A stretch of 64,000 bases of DNA from Tanypteryx hageni (GCA_028673005.1 CM054118.1:5420410-5484409); one strand, 5' to 3'; counted from the first letter of the stretch, positions 44,626-55,009 are shown. Made by a program: numbers and translations. The notes: generated by a model not told the origin, from the sequence alone.

Positions 44626-44840
44626 TTTATTTATTTGAAAAAGCCCAAAAACAGCACAAGGCCAATTACATTGGACACATAACAACGAAGTAACAAGAAT
44701 AAAACAAAAATAAAACTATTAAACAAAATAGCTAATACTCGAGCAATAAATACACAGAAGACATACATAGTACACCAATCACACGAAATCAGGGTAAGGA
44801 GCAAATAGAAAGACAAACAAATCGGAAGAAAGGGGAAGGA
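44626..44840 (-). repeat. LINE 3' untranslated end (CR1/Jockey type)
   Basis: On the minus strand the sequence reads TGTAATTGGCCTTGTGCTGT, TTTTGGGCTTTTTC and then AAATAAATAAATGG. This is the usual 3' end of arthropod CR1-like LINEs with an AAATA tail, and it resembles the tail of the LINE at 47555-49280 (AAATAAATAAATA). It is preceded on the plus strand by GACGGACGGACGGACCGACA. The copy is truncated to the 3' end. Confidence 0.6.
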
Positions 44841-45317
44841 GAATCGTACAGAATAAGGATATTATGTATATAATAACGAACTATTTCAAAAATATTAAGC
44901 GTATTAATTGGCGTGATAGCTGAACCCTTAGGTTTTACTTGAAACAGTTAATTTTAAAAGAACCAATTCTCCTCAGTGAGGTCATTATCGAATTGTCGTT
45001 TTTTAAAACTAACTAACTAGCATATGTATTCTGAATGGGAGATTTGAGATTGAGAGATACATAGTTCAATATGTAAATACATCACAGTTACAGCAATTAA
45101 ATTTTACTTTTTGGAATTTCTAGCATGGTAGCTTCCCAGATATTTTCAAACTGAATTTTTATCATAAAGAGTGCAACTTTTGCATAGATGAATTTTAGTT
45201 TCATGGAAGTAAAATCATAAAAGTAGCACTTGGTTGACCTCGGTAAACCATTGTCCTTCGTGATATATAAAATGAGTGCTTAAATTTTACATTTACATTT
45301 CCTTGAGAGAAAATTCA
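44841..45317. other. No gene seen
   Basis: AT-rich spacer between a LINE 3' end and the first minus-strand tRNA-Glu relic. Confidence 0.4.
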
Positions 45318-45389
45318 TTCGGGTATCGTGAATGGAACCCGGTCCTCCCAGGCGAGAGCCGGGTATCCTAACCACTAGACAATACCAGA
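45318..45389 (-). tRNA. tRNA-Glu (CTC) relic
   Basis: 72 nt; acceptor TCTGGTA/TACCCGA with one mismatch, intact D arm GTCTAGTGGTTAGGAT, anticodon loop CTCTCGC (CTC, with G at position 37), and T stem CCGGG/CACGA with two mismatches and a TTCCATT loop. TTTT follows at the 3' end. Probably a pseudogene. Confidence 0.75.
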
Positions 45390-45723
45390 TTTTATATTTT
45401 ATCTAAACGTGTACATAGAATTGAATCGGAAAGCAAAGAATTAATTACCTTGAATATTATAAATTTTTCAATCGTCCTATCATTTTATGTTATCATTGAA
45501 AAATTTTGATTTTATTATGACTCAATGATAAATATGACCTTTCATCAGAAGAATCCTTGCCTACACTACAAACTGCAAGAAATAAAATTTAGTCTTTTAC
45601 AGACCCCAACGCAGCAGGAAATAGACTCGAAAATTTATTATATTAATTCAGTAAGATTGATTTAAAAATGTCAAAACAGTGATTGAATTTTATCGAGATA
45701 GTAACTAGAACCTACAGAAAAAA

Positions 45724-45795
45724 TTCCTGTACCGCGATTCGAACCCGGGCCTTCCGGGTAGGAGGCGGGTAACCTAACCACAAGACAATGCCGCA
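45724..45795 (-). tRNA. tRNA-Glu-derived relic with CCT anticodon
   Basis: 72 nt; acceptor TGCGGCA/TACAGGA with three mismatches, D arm GTCTTGTGGTTAGGTT, anticodon loop CTCCTAC (CCT, which would read Arg AGG), and T arm CCGGG-TTCGAAT-CGCGG. T6 downstream. The body is that of the tRNA-Glu copies, so the CCT anticodon is more likely decay than a true tRNA-Arg. Confidence 0.65.
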
Positions 45796-46704
45796 GACGG
45801 GTCAATTATGGCGAATTTCTTCTTTTGTCCAGCAAATTAATTTAACTTTTCTAGGAAAATACAATTCAACGTATTGTTTACAAAAGGTACAGAAATTGTA
45901 AGATTCATTGTTGGAATAATTTTGATTTATTGGCAATGTAGATACTAATGAAATCGTATTCTAAGAAAAACTTTTCCTTAAAAACGTTTTCCCTGGCACT
46001 CATCCCGCACGCATATCTATTTTGTATCATTTAAATAATTATAACTAGTTTAATGGCAACAATTTTATTTGAATAAAGAAAGTTATATAAAGTGGTACGC
46101 CGGAGATAAAAATAAATATTTTTTTAGTTGTATTCCGTTATCGGAGAAGAAAAGATTGAGCCAAGTGCGAATCCTAATCATGAGGTAATTCCGCGTGCAC
46201 GTTTCAGCTGCTGCTTTGTCGTGGAGAAAATGTATTTAGTTAACATATTTCTTTAATTTATGTAAAAACAAATAATCAACTACCATCTTCTCTCGTAACA
46301 TGTTAAAAATTTCAGACATTTTTTAAGTAAAAGGAGATGGAAAAGATTTAATATCTTTAGAGGAAACTTTGTTTCTTGCTGTTATCCCTTATACTATGTA
46401 TATAGTATAAATATATAAATAAATAAATGTATAATATTTAAATACTCCTAATAATGCTCATTCTTTCATGCTCAAATACCAAAATAAAATCGTAATTATT
46501 TTTAGCGAAGTTCGCTGAAGCAAAACGAACGAAGATAGGCGAAGGATGTGAATGGACAAAATCGGACGACGTAAGCGACTTATTTTATTATTAGTGAAAA
46601 TTTATTCTTAATAACTAGCCTCAGAAATGAAGAAAAAACAATACGGGCGAATTTACTCTCTAAAATATATTCTTTATTTTTTCCGTTTTAATCAAGTGTA
46701 TTTT
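45796..46704. other. No gene seen; AT-rich
   Basis: No coding feature. TATACTATGTATATAGTATA at about 46391 is a near-perfect palindrome resembling the terminal hairpins of repeat family R1. Confidence 0.35.
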
Positions 46705-47065
46705 TTCATCCTTTTTTTTTCTAATTTTACTCCTTTATACCACTTTATTTTCTCTTTCGCTCCGTTTTCTCTTATCGCCAATCAATAAGTCCAATAAAAT
46801 TCTCTTTTCTATTTCTTTCGTCCCGATGCAGTATGCATTTTTTCGTTATCTTTTTTGAATTTTACTTTTTTATAGCACTTTTTCTTCTCTATTTTGCTCC
46901 GTTCTCTTTTTTCTCCATTCGCCAATCAATGAGTTTAATAAAATTTCCTTCTCTATTTTTGTCGTTCCAATGGATTACGTATTTTTTCGTTATCTTCTTT
47001 TCTAATCGTACTTCTTCATAGCACTTTTTCTTCTCTCGTTCGCTCCTTTTTCTCATTCTTTTTTT
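46705..47065. repeat. Degenerate tandem repeat, period about 144 bp
   Basis: CGCCAATCAAT(A/G)AGT starts at 46776 and 46920. Around each are TTTTAC...TTTATA.CACTTT, TTCGCTCCGTT and TTTTTTCGTTATCTT. A partial third unit starts at about 46980. The sequence is pyrimidine-rich on the plus strand, grading into a C/T tract at 47090-47300. Membrane-like ORFs here are a by-product of the T-richness. Confidence 0.75.
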
Positions 47066-47089
47066 TCTCATTCTTTTTTGTTTTTTCCT

Positions 47090-47545
47090 TGCTCACACTT
47101 CCTTTCCCCCCATCGTTCCTTCCCCCTCCTCCTCCTCCCTCCTTTAATATCGTCTCCCCCCCCGTCCACCCACGTAATCCCCACTCACATCCCTATCCTA
47201 ATTGCAGCCGTATTTCCCGTCGTCCAATCTTCCCACTCCCCCGTTTCTCCCCTCTCCTTTCTTTCCTTTGGCGTTGAAACACCCAAACACACTCTCGCCT
47301 AGTCGTTTGTTTTTCTCCCGTCGTCGTATCTTTTTTCCGGGAGCGGTCAAATCCTTCTCCCCGTCTAGGAAGGTCGGAAAATCCTTAGTCCTCGAACCGT
47401 TCGATAATCGATATCGATCTGGCCCGTTTCAATTTTTCATTCGTTCGCGGTTATTATTCTTTGATGACCTTGTGAATGTTAATCGAGGATTCACGGAATA
47501 GAGGGACCAAAAAGGAACTTCATTACACAGCACGAGCAAGTGCAG
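47090..47545. other. Pyrimidine-rich tract then GC-rich spacer; no gene supported
   Basis: C/T-rich DNA up to about 47300, then a short GC-rich section. ORFs are low-complexity Ser/Pro-rich shadows. Confidence 0.4.
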
Positions 47546-47554
47546 TCAAACTCG

Positions 47555-49280
47555 TATATTTATTTATTTAAAAAACATTGCAATTTGGCCAGCCGGCCAG
47601 GTGGCAAGAAAAACATAACATATAATTCTAAAATTCCAATTTTACAAATAAAGTGCTCATAAATTATATTAGAAAAATTAAAATATATTAAAAAATATTT
47701 AACAATATACAATTTCAAACTAATTACAATCAGTGCCTAGAGTGCGGATTTTCGTGGGTTCATTAAAGGCCTTCTCGGCTACCGTAGCGGTCACGGGGCC
47801 CACCAAGTCCCCACCGTACTTCACCCTTCCAAGCAATCCCCTACTTTTCCTGCACTTAGGCACAGTTACATAGATATTGATGTTACTAATATTCCTTCTC
47901 ACAGTTCGTCTTATTTTTACCATGCATATATGAACTAACTCTACGTTTAAAATGTTTCGCGTCCTTTGGTAAGGGCTTGAAGAGCACTTCAGGTAACTTG
48001 TTCCACTCGCTGATTCCCCTGTTTAAAAACGAATACTTTGCTGTATTTGTCTTCTGCGGCCTTAGTTTAATTTTAAATTCAAGGCTATTTTTCCCTAAAA
48101 AATTCGGCACCTGCATTCTACTTCTTAAGTCTTCCCATGCTTCATTATTGCTGTATGCCTGGTACAGTCCCCCTAATCTGTTAATTTGTCTCCTATTTTC
48201 TAATGATTCCCAATCCAGAATTTCCAACATTTCTGTGACGCTGTCTTCCTTTTTAAACCTACCTAGCACATATCTCGCAGCTTTCCTCTGGACTTTCTCT
48301 ATTTTCCTTTTTTGACCTATCCCATGCGGATCCCATACATTCGTCGCGTATTCTAATATTGGTCTGACTATAGTTTTGTACGCCTTTTCCTTCGCAGCCC
48401 TACTACTTCCTTTAAGATTACGCATAACATAATGTAGGTTTTTATATGCTTTTCCTATAATACTGTCAATATGCGTATCCCATCCTAGATCTTTTGCTAC
48501 GTGGACGACTAAATAATTGCAGCAATCATATTTTGGTACCATTTCGCCGTGTAGGTTGTATCTGCGCTCACTTATTAGTCTTTTGTTCGAGAACGTAACG
48601 TGTTTGCTTTTGTTAATATTTACGCTCATTTTGTTTATCCTAATCCAAGCTTCTATCTTTTCGATATCCTCTTGTAAAATTTCCCGGTCTTCCTCACTTT
48701 TTATTTGCCTATATACAATACAATCATCCGCAAATAGACGAATTCTTGAATTAATGTTATTCGGAAGGTCGTTAACATAAATAAGAAATAGTAACGGACC
48801 TAAAACGCTTCCTTGGGGCACCCCTGATGTGATATTCACAAAATCTGACAAACTTGTACCTATTCTAACCCTTTGAGCCCTACCAATAAGGAAATTTTTA
48901 ACCCATGAGATCACTCTCTTATCTATGCTTAACTTACATAATTTAGCTAGAAGAATGTCATGAGAGACAGTATCAAATGCTTTTGCAAAATCTATTACAA
49001 TCCCATCCACCTCTTCCCCTTTATCAATTGTGTCTGCAATATCCTGAACTAGTCCTAGTAACTGAGTATCACAAGAGTAGCCTTTTTTAAACCCATGCTG
49101 ATTTTTACATAGCCAATTATTTACTTCCCAAAAGTTGCGCAAGTAGTCAGCAATTATTTTTTCCATCAGCTTGCAAACTACTGATGTTAGACTAACAGGC
49201 CTGTAACTTTCAACGTTGGTTTTGTTCCCTCTCTTATAAATAGGTATTACTATCGCCTTCTTCCTACCCGGTAACTAAAA
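47555..49280 (-). mobile_element. CR1-like LINE, 5'-truncated, RT region open
   Basis: The element ends (minus strand) with a 3' untranslated region of about 320 bp containing CCTGGCCGGCTGGCCAAATT and an AAATAAATAAATA tail near 47560. Its 5' end is truncated within RT block 1 at about 49278, eight bases from the 3' end of a tRNA-Glu. GAGTTT flanks both sides (49280-49287 and about 47548), a possible short target-site duplication. Confidence 0.82.
47886..49274 (-). CDS. LINE reverse transcriptase, C-terminal two thirds of ORF2
   Basis: The frame is open from 49274 to the stop at 47886 without interruption; the first ATG is at 49166. Upstream codons read KKAIVIPIYKRGN and ESYRPVSLTSVVCKLMEKII, then come QHGFKKGYSCDTQLL, GIVIDFAKAFDTVSHDIL, SGVPQGSVLGPLLFLIYVND, IRLFADDCIVY, INKSKHVTFSN, RPILEYATNVWDPHG and RRAARYVLGRF. 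All RT catalytic Asp residues (AFD, FADD) are present. The endonuclease and the N-terminal RT are missing through 5' truncation, so it cannot move alone. This is the least decayed retroelement in the window. Clade assignment (CR1 or near) is by motif recall. Confidence 0.88.
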   Translation of the reverse strand, partial: LPGRKKAIVIPIYKRGNKTNVESYRPVSLTSVVCKLMEKIIADYLRNFWEVNNWLCKNQHGFKKGYSCDTQLLGLVQDIADTIDKGEEVDGIVIDFAKAFDTVSHDILLAKLCKLSIDKRVISWVKNFLIGRAQRVRIGTSLSDFVNITSGVPQGSVLGPLLFLIYVNDLPNNINSRIRLFADDCIVYRQIKSEEDREILQEDIEKIEAWIRINKMSVNINKSKHVTFSNKRLISERRYNLHGEMVPKYDCCNYLVVHVAKDLGWDTHIDSIIGKAYKNLHYVMRNLKGSSRAAKEKAYKTIVRPILEYATNVWDPHGIGQKRKIEKVQRKAARYVLGRFKKEDSVTEMLEILDWESLENRRQINRLGGLYQAYSNNEAWEDLRSRMQVPNFLGKNSLEFKIKLRPQKTNTAKYSFLNRGISEWNKLPEVLFKPLPKDAKHFKRRVSSYMHGKNKTNCEKEY

Positions 49281-49285
49281 TAAAC

Positions 49286-49357
49286 TCCCGGTACAGGGAA
49301 TCGAACCCGGGCCTTCCGGGTGAAAATCGGGTACCCTAACCGCTAGACAATACCGGA
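49286..49357 (-). tRNA. tRNA-Glu (TTC)-like gene
   Basis: 72 nt; acceptor TCCGGTA/TACCGGG paired except for one terminal wobble, D arm GTCTAGCGGTTAGGGT, anticodon loop TTTTCAC (TTC), anticodon stem CCCGA/CCGGA with two mismatches, T arm CCGGG-TTCGATT-CCCTG. It is the only TTC-type copy in the group. A 5'-truncated LINE begins about 8 bp after its 3' end, in the same orientation. Confidence 0.78.
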
Positions 49358-49681
49358 TTATTGTAACTTTCTCAGTCTGTTTTATCCTAGGTTGTATTAA
49401 GTTAAATTAAGTTTTAGCATTTCTCTAAAAATAGATTTAGCTTAATGAATACAATTCTAACATTAAAATTTTAAGATTCATTGTTTAAGTAATTTTGATT
49501 AGTAGTCTAAAGGGTAGAAAATTAACCCGAAATCCAAGAAGATCTTTATAGCAAACTGAAACTTATCCCATACGTTGTTCAATTTAGTTATAATATTTTA
49601 ATGCGGCTGATTAGAGCAATCTTTACGTGCCATTCAAAATAAATTCGTTACATAAAATCTCTCGTGGGATTAATGGAAAAT

Positions 49682-49742
49682 TCTTCTGTACCGGGAATCG
49701 AACCTGGCCCTTACGTTTAAGATACCACTAGTCTCCAATATT
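49682..49742 (-). tRNA. tRNA-Glu relic, T arm and 3' acceptor only
   Basis: AGGTTCGATTCCCGGTACAG on the minus strand is a good T arm plus 3' acceptor strand, and TATTG...ACTAGTGGTAT is a scrambled D arm. The anticodon arm is unrecognisable. Pseudogene. Confidence 0.55.
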
Positions 49743-50035
49743 TCTTGTCCATAAACTTCGTCTTTAACACTTATTAAGCGCGCTGTTTTTTATTTATGCA
49801 ATGTAAAAGCTACTATCTCTACTAACCAACGGTTCCGAAGAAAAATCTTTGAATATGTAGAAAAATTGTCTTGATGTGGAGGTCCGTTCTGAGAATGACT
49901 GGTCCTGGTCGTCAGTCAGCTATGATGGCTTGCAAAAGTTTAACCGTATTTTTATACTTGTATATATTTTTTAATCACATCATTTTTGTAAAATAAAAGC
50001 AAGTTGCGTATAGTTCTCTGCCAGCAAAAAATATC

Positions 50036-50107
50036 TTCCCATACTGGGAATCGAACCCGGACTTCCCGGGCGAGATCTGGGTATCTTAACCACTAGACAA
50101 TACCGGA
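50036..50107 (-). tRNA. tRNA-Glu (CTC) relic
   Basis: 72 nt; acceptor TCCGGTA/TATGGGA (one mismatch, one wobble), D arm GTCTAGTGGTTAAGAT, anticodon loop ATCTCGC (CTC), stem CCCAG/CCGGG, T arm CCGGG-TTCGATT-CCCAG with one mismatch. T6 follows within a few bases. Possibly transcribed but structurally weak. Confidence 0.72.
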
Positions 50108-50219
50108 TTTTAGTATAATGTGTAACTCAAGGTAATTACCTAAATCTTATTTAGGTGATAACCAAAGCAAAATCGTTTCAAGGTGGCGATTAGCAGTAAA
50201 AGTTCTTGGAAGTATAACA

Positions 50220-50890
50220 AAGTAAGGTAGGGGAGGGATGCGATTGCATGAGAGCTGGAAAAAAAGAGAGAGGATGCCTAGATGCGAGGGGCATTTTCCC
50301 TCACCCTATTCCTTGCTAGTGCGAATAGGAGTGGGAGGGAATGGGGGGGGGAGGAGGAGGAGCGAACGGGGGGAGGAAGATGAACGAAGGTATGGGAAGG
50401 AGCATGGATTTTGGTTAGCGGGGAGAAGGAGGAGGTATAGGAGGGGATGGGCAGGGTGAGAGAGAGAGGGCAGAGGTCAGGGGAATGTTACATGCGGGAT
50501 GCTGCAAGAAAGAGAAGGGACTTGTAATGGCGGAGGACGGATGATGTGTTGCCATGGCCACCCACGCTCCCCTTTTCCCACACAAACCCGATTGAATTAT
50601 GGGCCACTGGAGATTCGAAATGGGAGGGAATCAGAGGAGGAAGGTTGAAGGATGGTGGGGAGGTGGCGTAAGGGGGAGGGAGGTGAAGAGGAGGGAGGGA
50701 GAGGTGAAGAGGAGGAAGGGAGAGTTGAAGAGGAGGGAGGGAGAGGTGATGAGGAGGGAGGGAGAGGTGAAGAGGAGGAAGGGAGAGGAAGGGAAGGGTG
50801 AATGGATTACAAGGGGGTGGAAGAGTGGAGGGGAGCGGTTAAAGAGTGGGGAGGGAGAGAGGGAAAAGAATAGGTTATTGGTGTGAGGGA
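50220..50890 (+). repeat. Purine-rich tract with 21-bp minisatellite
   Basis: The plus strand is dominated by G and A (GGGAGG, GAGGAAG) for about 670 bp. Inside, 50680-50784 is five copies of a 21-bp unit GAGGTGAAGAGGAGGGAGGGA with single-base variants. G-runs of three to four recur, so four-stranded or triplex DNA is possible. ORFs across it are Gly/Arg/Glu repeats and are not called as genes. Confidence 0.85.
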
Positions 50891-51858
50891 AAATGGTTTC
50901 GGGGTTTGTCGCTTTAGGGAGGGGAGGGTCTTAGTTCTGTTAGTTCCATTGGTTTCTTATCGTCGGGAATCGTCTATGTTCCCAAAATACGCGTCCTGTT
51001 TCGCTTTCTCAGACTTTTTCAAGGTATTATTATTATGCGGGTAGAAAAATTATATTTTGCTCAAGAATGGGTCGCTTCTCATACATGGGTAAAAAATTCT
51101 TTCCGAATTCTTAAACAAAATACTTTGATATATTATTCTTCTTTTAGTGAAAGTGCTACGCAAAATCGTTTCGATTTAGGCTCCCCTTTTTGCAGTGAGA
51201 GTCGGGAGATGTGTTTTATATAAATTTCGGTTATGCAATTATATTCGCGATAATATTATTCATCTGTTTTTTTAATTGTTAAATGATAAAATATATGCGG
51301 CACAGCTGCTTGAATACATACGCGTCCTATATACGGGTAGGTTGAATTTTCAAAGAGTTAGTCCCCGAAAAACTCACTGCGTGTTATATTCCGTTGCGTC
51401 CTATAGGCGGGTATTTACGGTGTTTTAGGCTGGTTTCCATAGGGAACATAACCTTATGAAATGGTCCTGTCTGTGTGCATGTGTATGTGAGTGTATGTGT
51501 CTGTATATGTGTGTGTGTCCCCTCCCCTACTAACAACTTTTGAACCAATGGACCGATTTTCATGAAACTTATTGTTAGTATGTGCATCATGCTGCCAGGG
51601 CCCACCTCCGGGCTATATTTTATTTGGCGAAGATTGCAGTCCCGGATTCGATTCCAGGAACGTTTTTTGCCTATTTGTTTTACATAGGAAATCTCAAATC
51701 CATCGTACAGAGATGTTTTCTTTAATACATTAAAATATCTTAAAATTGTTATATCGGAGCGAGGTTTGTACTGTTCTAAGGGGAAAATAATGTAGATTGT
51801 AATTCTTATCGCTAAATTTTGATAATTGATCGTATTTTCTTGAATTTCTATTAAAACA
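50891..51858. other. No gene supported; TG-rich microsatellite at about 51470-51512
   Basis: GTGTGCATGTGTATGTGAGT and similar precede CAATGGACCGATTTTCATGA, a sentence-like sequence typical of arthropod repeat 3' regions. A partial B-box-like GGATTCGATTCC at 51645 has no matching A box. Confidence 0.45.
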
Positions 51859-52313
51859 GCGTTTTTGCGTTTTAAATCGCATTTTATCGGATTGTTACAA
51901 TGGAGACGATTATTACCGAACTCGGCTTGAGCATAGACAAGTGAACAAATGGGTTATTTTCTTCTTCACTCGATTACCCTTCAGCAATCGATAGTTTACC
52001 CATACATATTAGCGTATCAAAAGTAACATTTATTAAATTCGTTTCTATAAAAATACGTGCAAAATATGTCAGAAAGAGATATTGACATTGTTTTTAGTAT
52101 TTTAAACCTGATAATGCTCTATTAATTTGTTTTCCAATTTTTCTCTATCACTGATAAAGTATGAGTTATAAATGGTATTTATGGTATGAGAATTCCTTGG
52201 AATGACTAACACATACTGAAACATTTCCTGTCAATATACATAAGTAATCAATTCGGGACGTCATCTTTGGGAAACCAGCCTGCATTAGTCAGTCCTGGTT
52301 TGGATTTCTTGTT
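51859..52313 (-). repeat. Dispersed repeat family R2, copy 2 (inverted)
   Basis: Reverse complement of 21501-21947 with scattered differences (TTACCGAACTCGGCTTGAGC, TTTCCTGTCAATAT, GGGAAACCAGCCTGCATTAG). The two near-full copies are 30 kb apart. Confidence 0.85.
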
Positions 52314-53056
52314 TCTTCGTAAGAACGTTTCTTTTCAGAGGATTTATTGAGAAATTTTCGTTTCCAGCCGTCGAACGTTCGTCGCATCCGTTCTTTTCAG
52401 ACGGTAATCGTTACGCCCGATGCAATCCCGATGCTACCGCGCGCACCATTTATACGCGTATCGTTCAAACGATGACCCGAACAGAGAATCGCTTGCACGC
52501 CGTTTCATCGCGCTTCATAGACCGAGTGGTCTCCATTTTGAGGAGCGATCCCAATCATAACAGACTCTCATTCGATGGAACGGAGCCATCTGATTGGTCG
52601 TCCGCTCTCACTGTACGCACATGTGGCTGTTATCTTTAGGAAACAAACGCGCCCGAGGGCACTGAGTAGAAGAGAATCCTTAAAAATCCCGCAAGCAGAC
52701 CGCCACTCGAGTCTCGAGTGTTCCGCGTGATTCAATGGCAGCTCTCTGTGGCCGTAGGTCTCCACAACAAGTTCTATTAAAAGCATTTTCCCTTGCGTGG
52801 CCCTTAACGACGCGCTCTTAAGAGGGATTAAGCAGGGAGCGTCCTTATTTTTGCAATGCCCGAACCAATTCACTTTGACAGGCACGTGGCTCGTGGTGGG
52901 TGTTTATTATTATGTCGCTTTTAATTTCCCTCGGCAATTTCGCCTGTGAAGAAAGCAACGTGTTATACACTTGCGATTTGATATCGAACTATCGAGTTGA
53001 TCAGGCATTTTGAATGACTCGGAATGGTAGTAGACTATACACTTTTTTACGTAGTC
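52314..53056. other. No gene supported; GC-richer spacer
   Basis: 52350-52900 is CpG-rich and contains the palindrome ACTCGAGTCTCGAGT at about 52706. The ORF at 52568-52885 is not recognisable. Confidence 0.4.
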
Positions 53057-54058
53057 TAGGGCTGCGATTGATTAAAAAATAATAATCGATTAATCAAATT
53101 TCTTTAATCGAAAATTAATCGATGAATTCGAACAATTTTACAAAATATCAAAAATCATAAATATCATTTTTGAAGCCACAAAGGATTTTTTAATGTTACT
53201 TTTTATAACGTTATATCGTCCTGAAAATATAATACAATAAACAGTACTGAAAAATGTAATACTTGTGCCAAAGACAATTTCAATTTGTACGTATTAGTTA
53301 ATAAACTGAAAACTTTTATCTATCATAGCCATTCTCGGAAACAAGCAAGCATAGTCACATTTCCCGGTAGTAAAGGCGCTCGCATTTTGTTAACAATATA
53401 CACAGACGAACTAAACAGTCGTTCGTACGGTACAGATGTCGCTGGGACACATAGAATGGTCTTTGCAAAAGTAGCTAACATAGGAAAACGATGTTGATTC
53501 AGTTTCCACCATTTGATAGGATTCTCTGTTTCCAGAATCCGAGCTTCCTCTATGTAACGAGACAGTTTTGATACTCCCACGCGTGCCTTTGTATATGGTT
53601 CATCATCTGAAGAGTCAGAGTCTGTAAATGCCAGTATTAATCTTCGTTTTTTCGCTGGTTTTCTGGTACCGTCATCGTTCTAATGCTGTTGTTCACTTGT
53701 GTTCTCTGATTGCTTTCTGCGGTTACAAAACGCTTTAAAATTCTGTTCATTTGCAAGTACGCGTTGATATTGCATAGGAGTTTTGTGCTGCATGTGATAT
53801 GTCAACGCATGATATGCTGTTTGTTGCAATGACGACATATAACCTTTTCGCTATCATCAACTTTTCTATTTGCATTTAACTTAAACGCAAAATGTTCATT
53901 TAACTTTCCTGTTATAGGTTTCACGCTTTTGTTGTCGACCATTTTGATAACAGGAAATGGGTTTAAATCGATTTGATTTTAATCGATTAATTCAATTTTA
54001 ATCGATTACAATTTTTAACGATTAGTTGGTTAATTAATCGTTAAAAATCGCAGCCCTA
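53057..54058 (-). mobile_element. Internally deleted hAT element with perfect target duplication
   Basis: 1,002 bp with ends TAGGGCTGCGATTGATTAA and, read inward from the right, TAGGGCTGCGATTTTTAACG. It is flanked by identical ACGTAGTC at 53049-53056 and 54059-54066. The AATCGATTAATC motif is repeated near both ends. The interior keeps a BED zinc-finger region and a dimerisation region but lacks the catalytic core. Confidence 0.9.
53323..53942 (-). pseudogene. hAT transposase deletion product: BED finger joined to hATC domain
   Basis: The minus strand opens at about 53942 with MVDNKSVKPITGKLNEHFAF and VICRHCNK. In the next frame comes AYHALTYHMQHKT, which together make a BED finger (C..C and H...H). 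The frames then pass through a Lys/Arg-rich linker (KPAKKRR) into SKLSRYIEEARI, ENPIKWWKLNQHRFPMLATF and the dimerisation signature ATSVPYERLFSSSVYIVNK at 53323-53580. The RNase H core (several hundred residues in Ac-like hAT proteins) is absent. At least one frameshift and one or two stops separate the parts. Confidence 0.78.
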
Positions 54059-54066
54059 ACGTAGTC

Positions 54067-55001
54067 CTCCAAAGCACGGCGGATTTTATTGTCTTTATTC
54101 CTACGCCAAGTCGTCATTATTTACTTTCAGAAGCCTATATCTCATTGTTTTTAATATTTCCATCTATAAACGTCTACTAAGATATTGATAAAATTATGGA
54201 TTTTATGGAATGAATTACGTACGAAGCTTATATAACAGTGAAAAAATTAGATAAACCGTATGCCCTATCATAATGTAACTACATTATTGTTAATTACAAA
54301 ATCTTTCATTATTAACCAGTGATTGGTGAATAGTCAATCGGAGTATATTTGATGCCACGTTGTATCAAAATCTTTAGCGTAAGACAGGAAATCGACCTTT
54401 GTGACTTTCTTTGAAATGATGCCCTAATTTTGCATAGCTTTTGTTGCTACTTTCTTTTCCGCTTAGTGAAAAATTACAAATCCATGTGAGGAAATACGAC
54501 GTTTTTTTATTGCTCCATATTCTCCTATTCATAATATGAAATGAGAGCAGAGTTTTCTCGTTTCATGGCGATCCAAAAATGTTCAATATCGGAGTAATTT
54601 AAAAGAAAAAACACCTCAAAGTACGTAGTATCATTTTTCGATAGCTTCTGCTCTATCGTGGAGCGTTTTAAGTTAATGCGTTATTTTTATACAAGCAATA
54701 CAAATATTCGCCATTTAAAAACATTTCGCGTGAACCTTGTACGTGGGGAAAGGATTCAATGGAGGGACAAATTATAGAGCTGGAACTTCCTATTGGATTT
54801 CGATGCTCGCCTAAGTTGTGGTCATCAGGCCATAATTTTCGCCTCGTCATACAGGGTATTTGCGACGTTAATGAAAGAATCTGCAGTCATTTGGAAGTTG
54901 GTTTGAGGTTGTAGACCGACATCAGACAAGATATACTGTGCATAGTAAACCACATTAGCATATGAGTGTTTAAATGCCGAAAATGTTTTTCAACCCTCAT
55001 T
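54067..55001. other. No gene seen
   Basis: AT-rich; no supported feature. Confidence 0.4.
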
Positions 55002-55009
55002 CCTCCAGC

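Noticed and set aside
51640..51662. B-box-like GGATTCGATTCC
   Set aside because: No matching A box or acceptor stem within tRNA distance.
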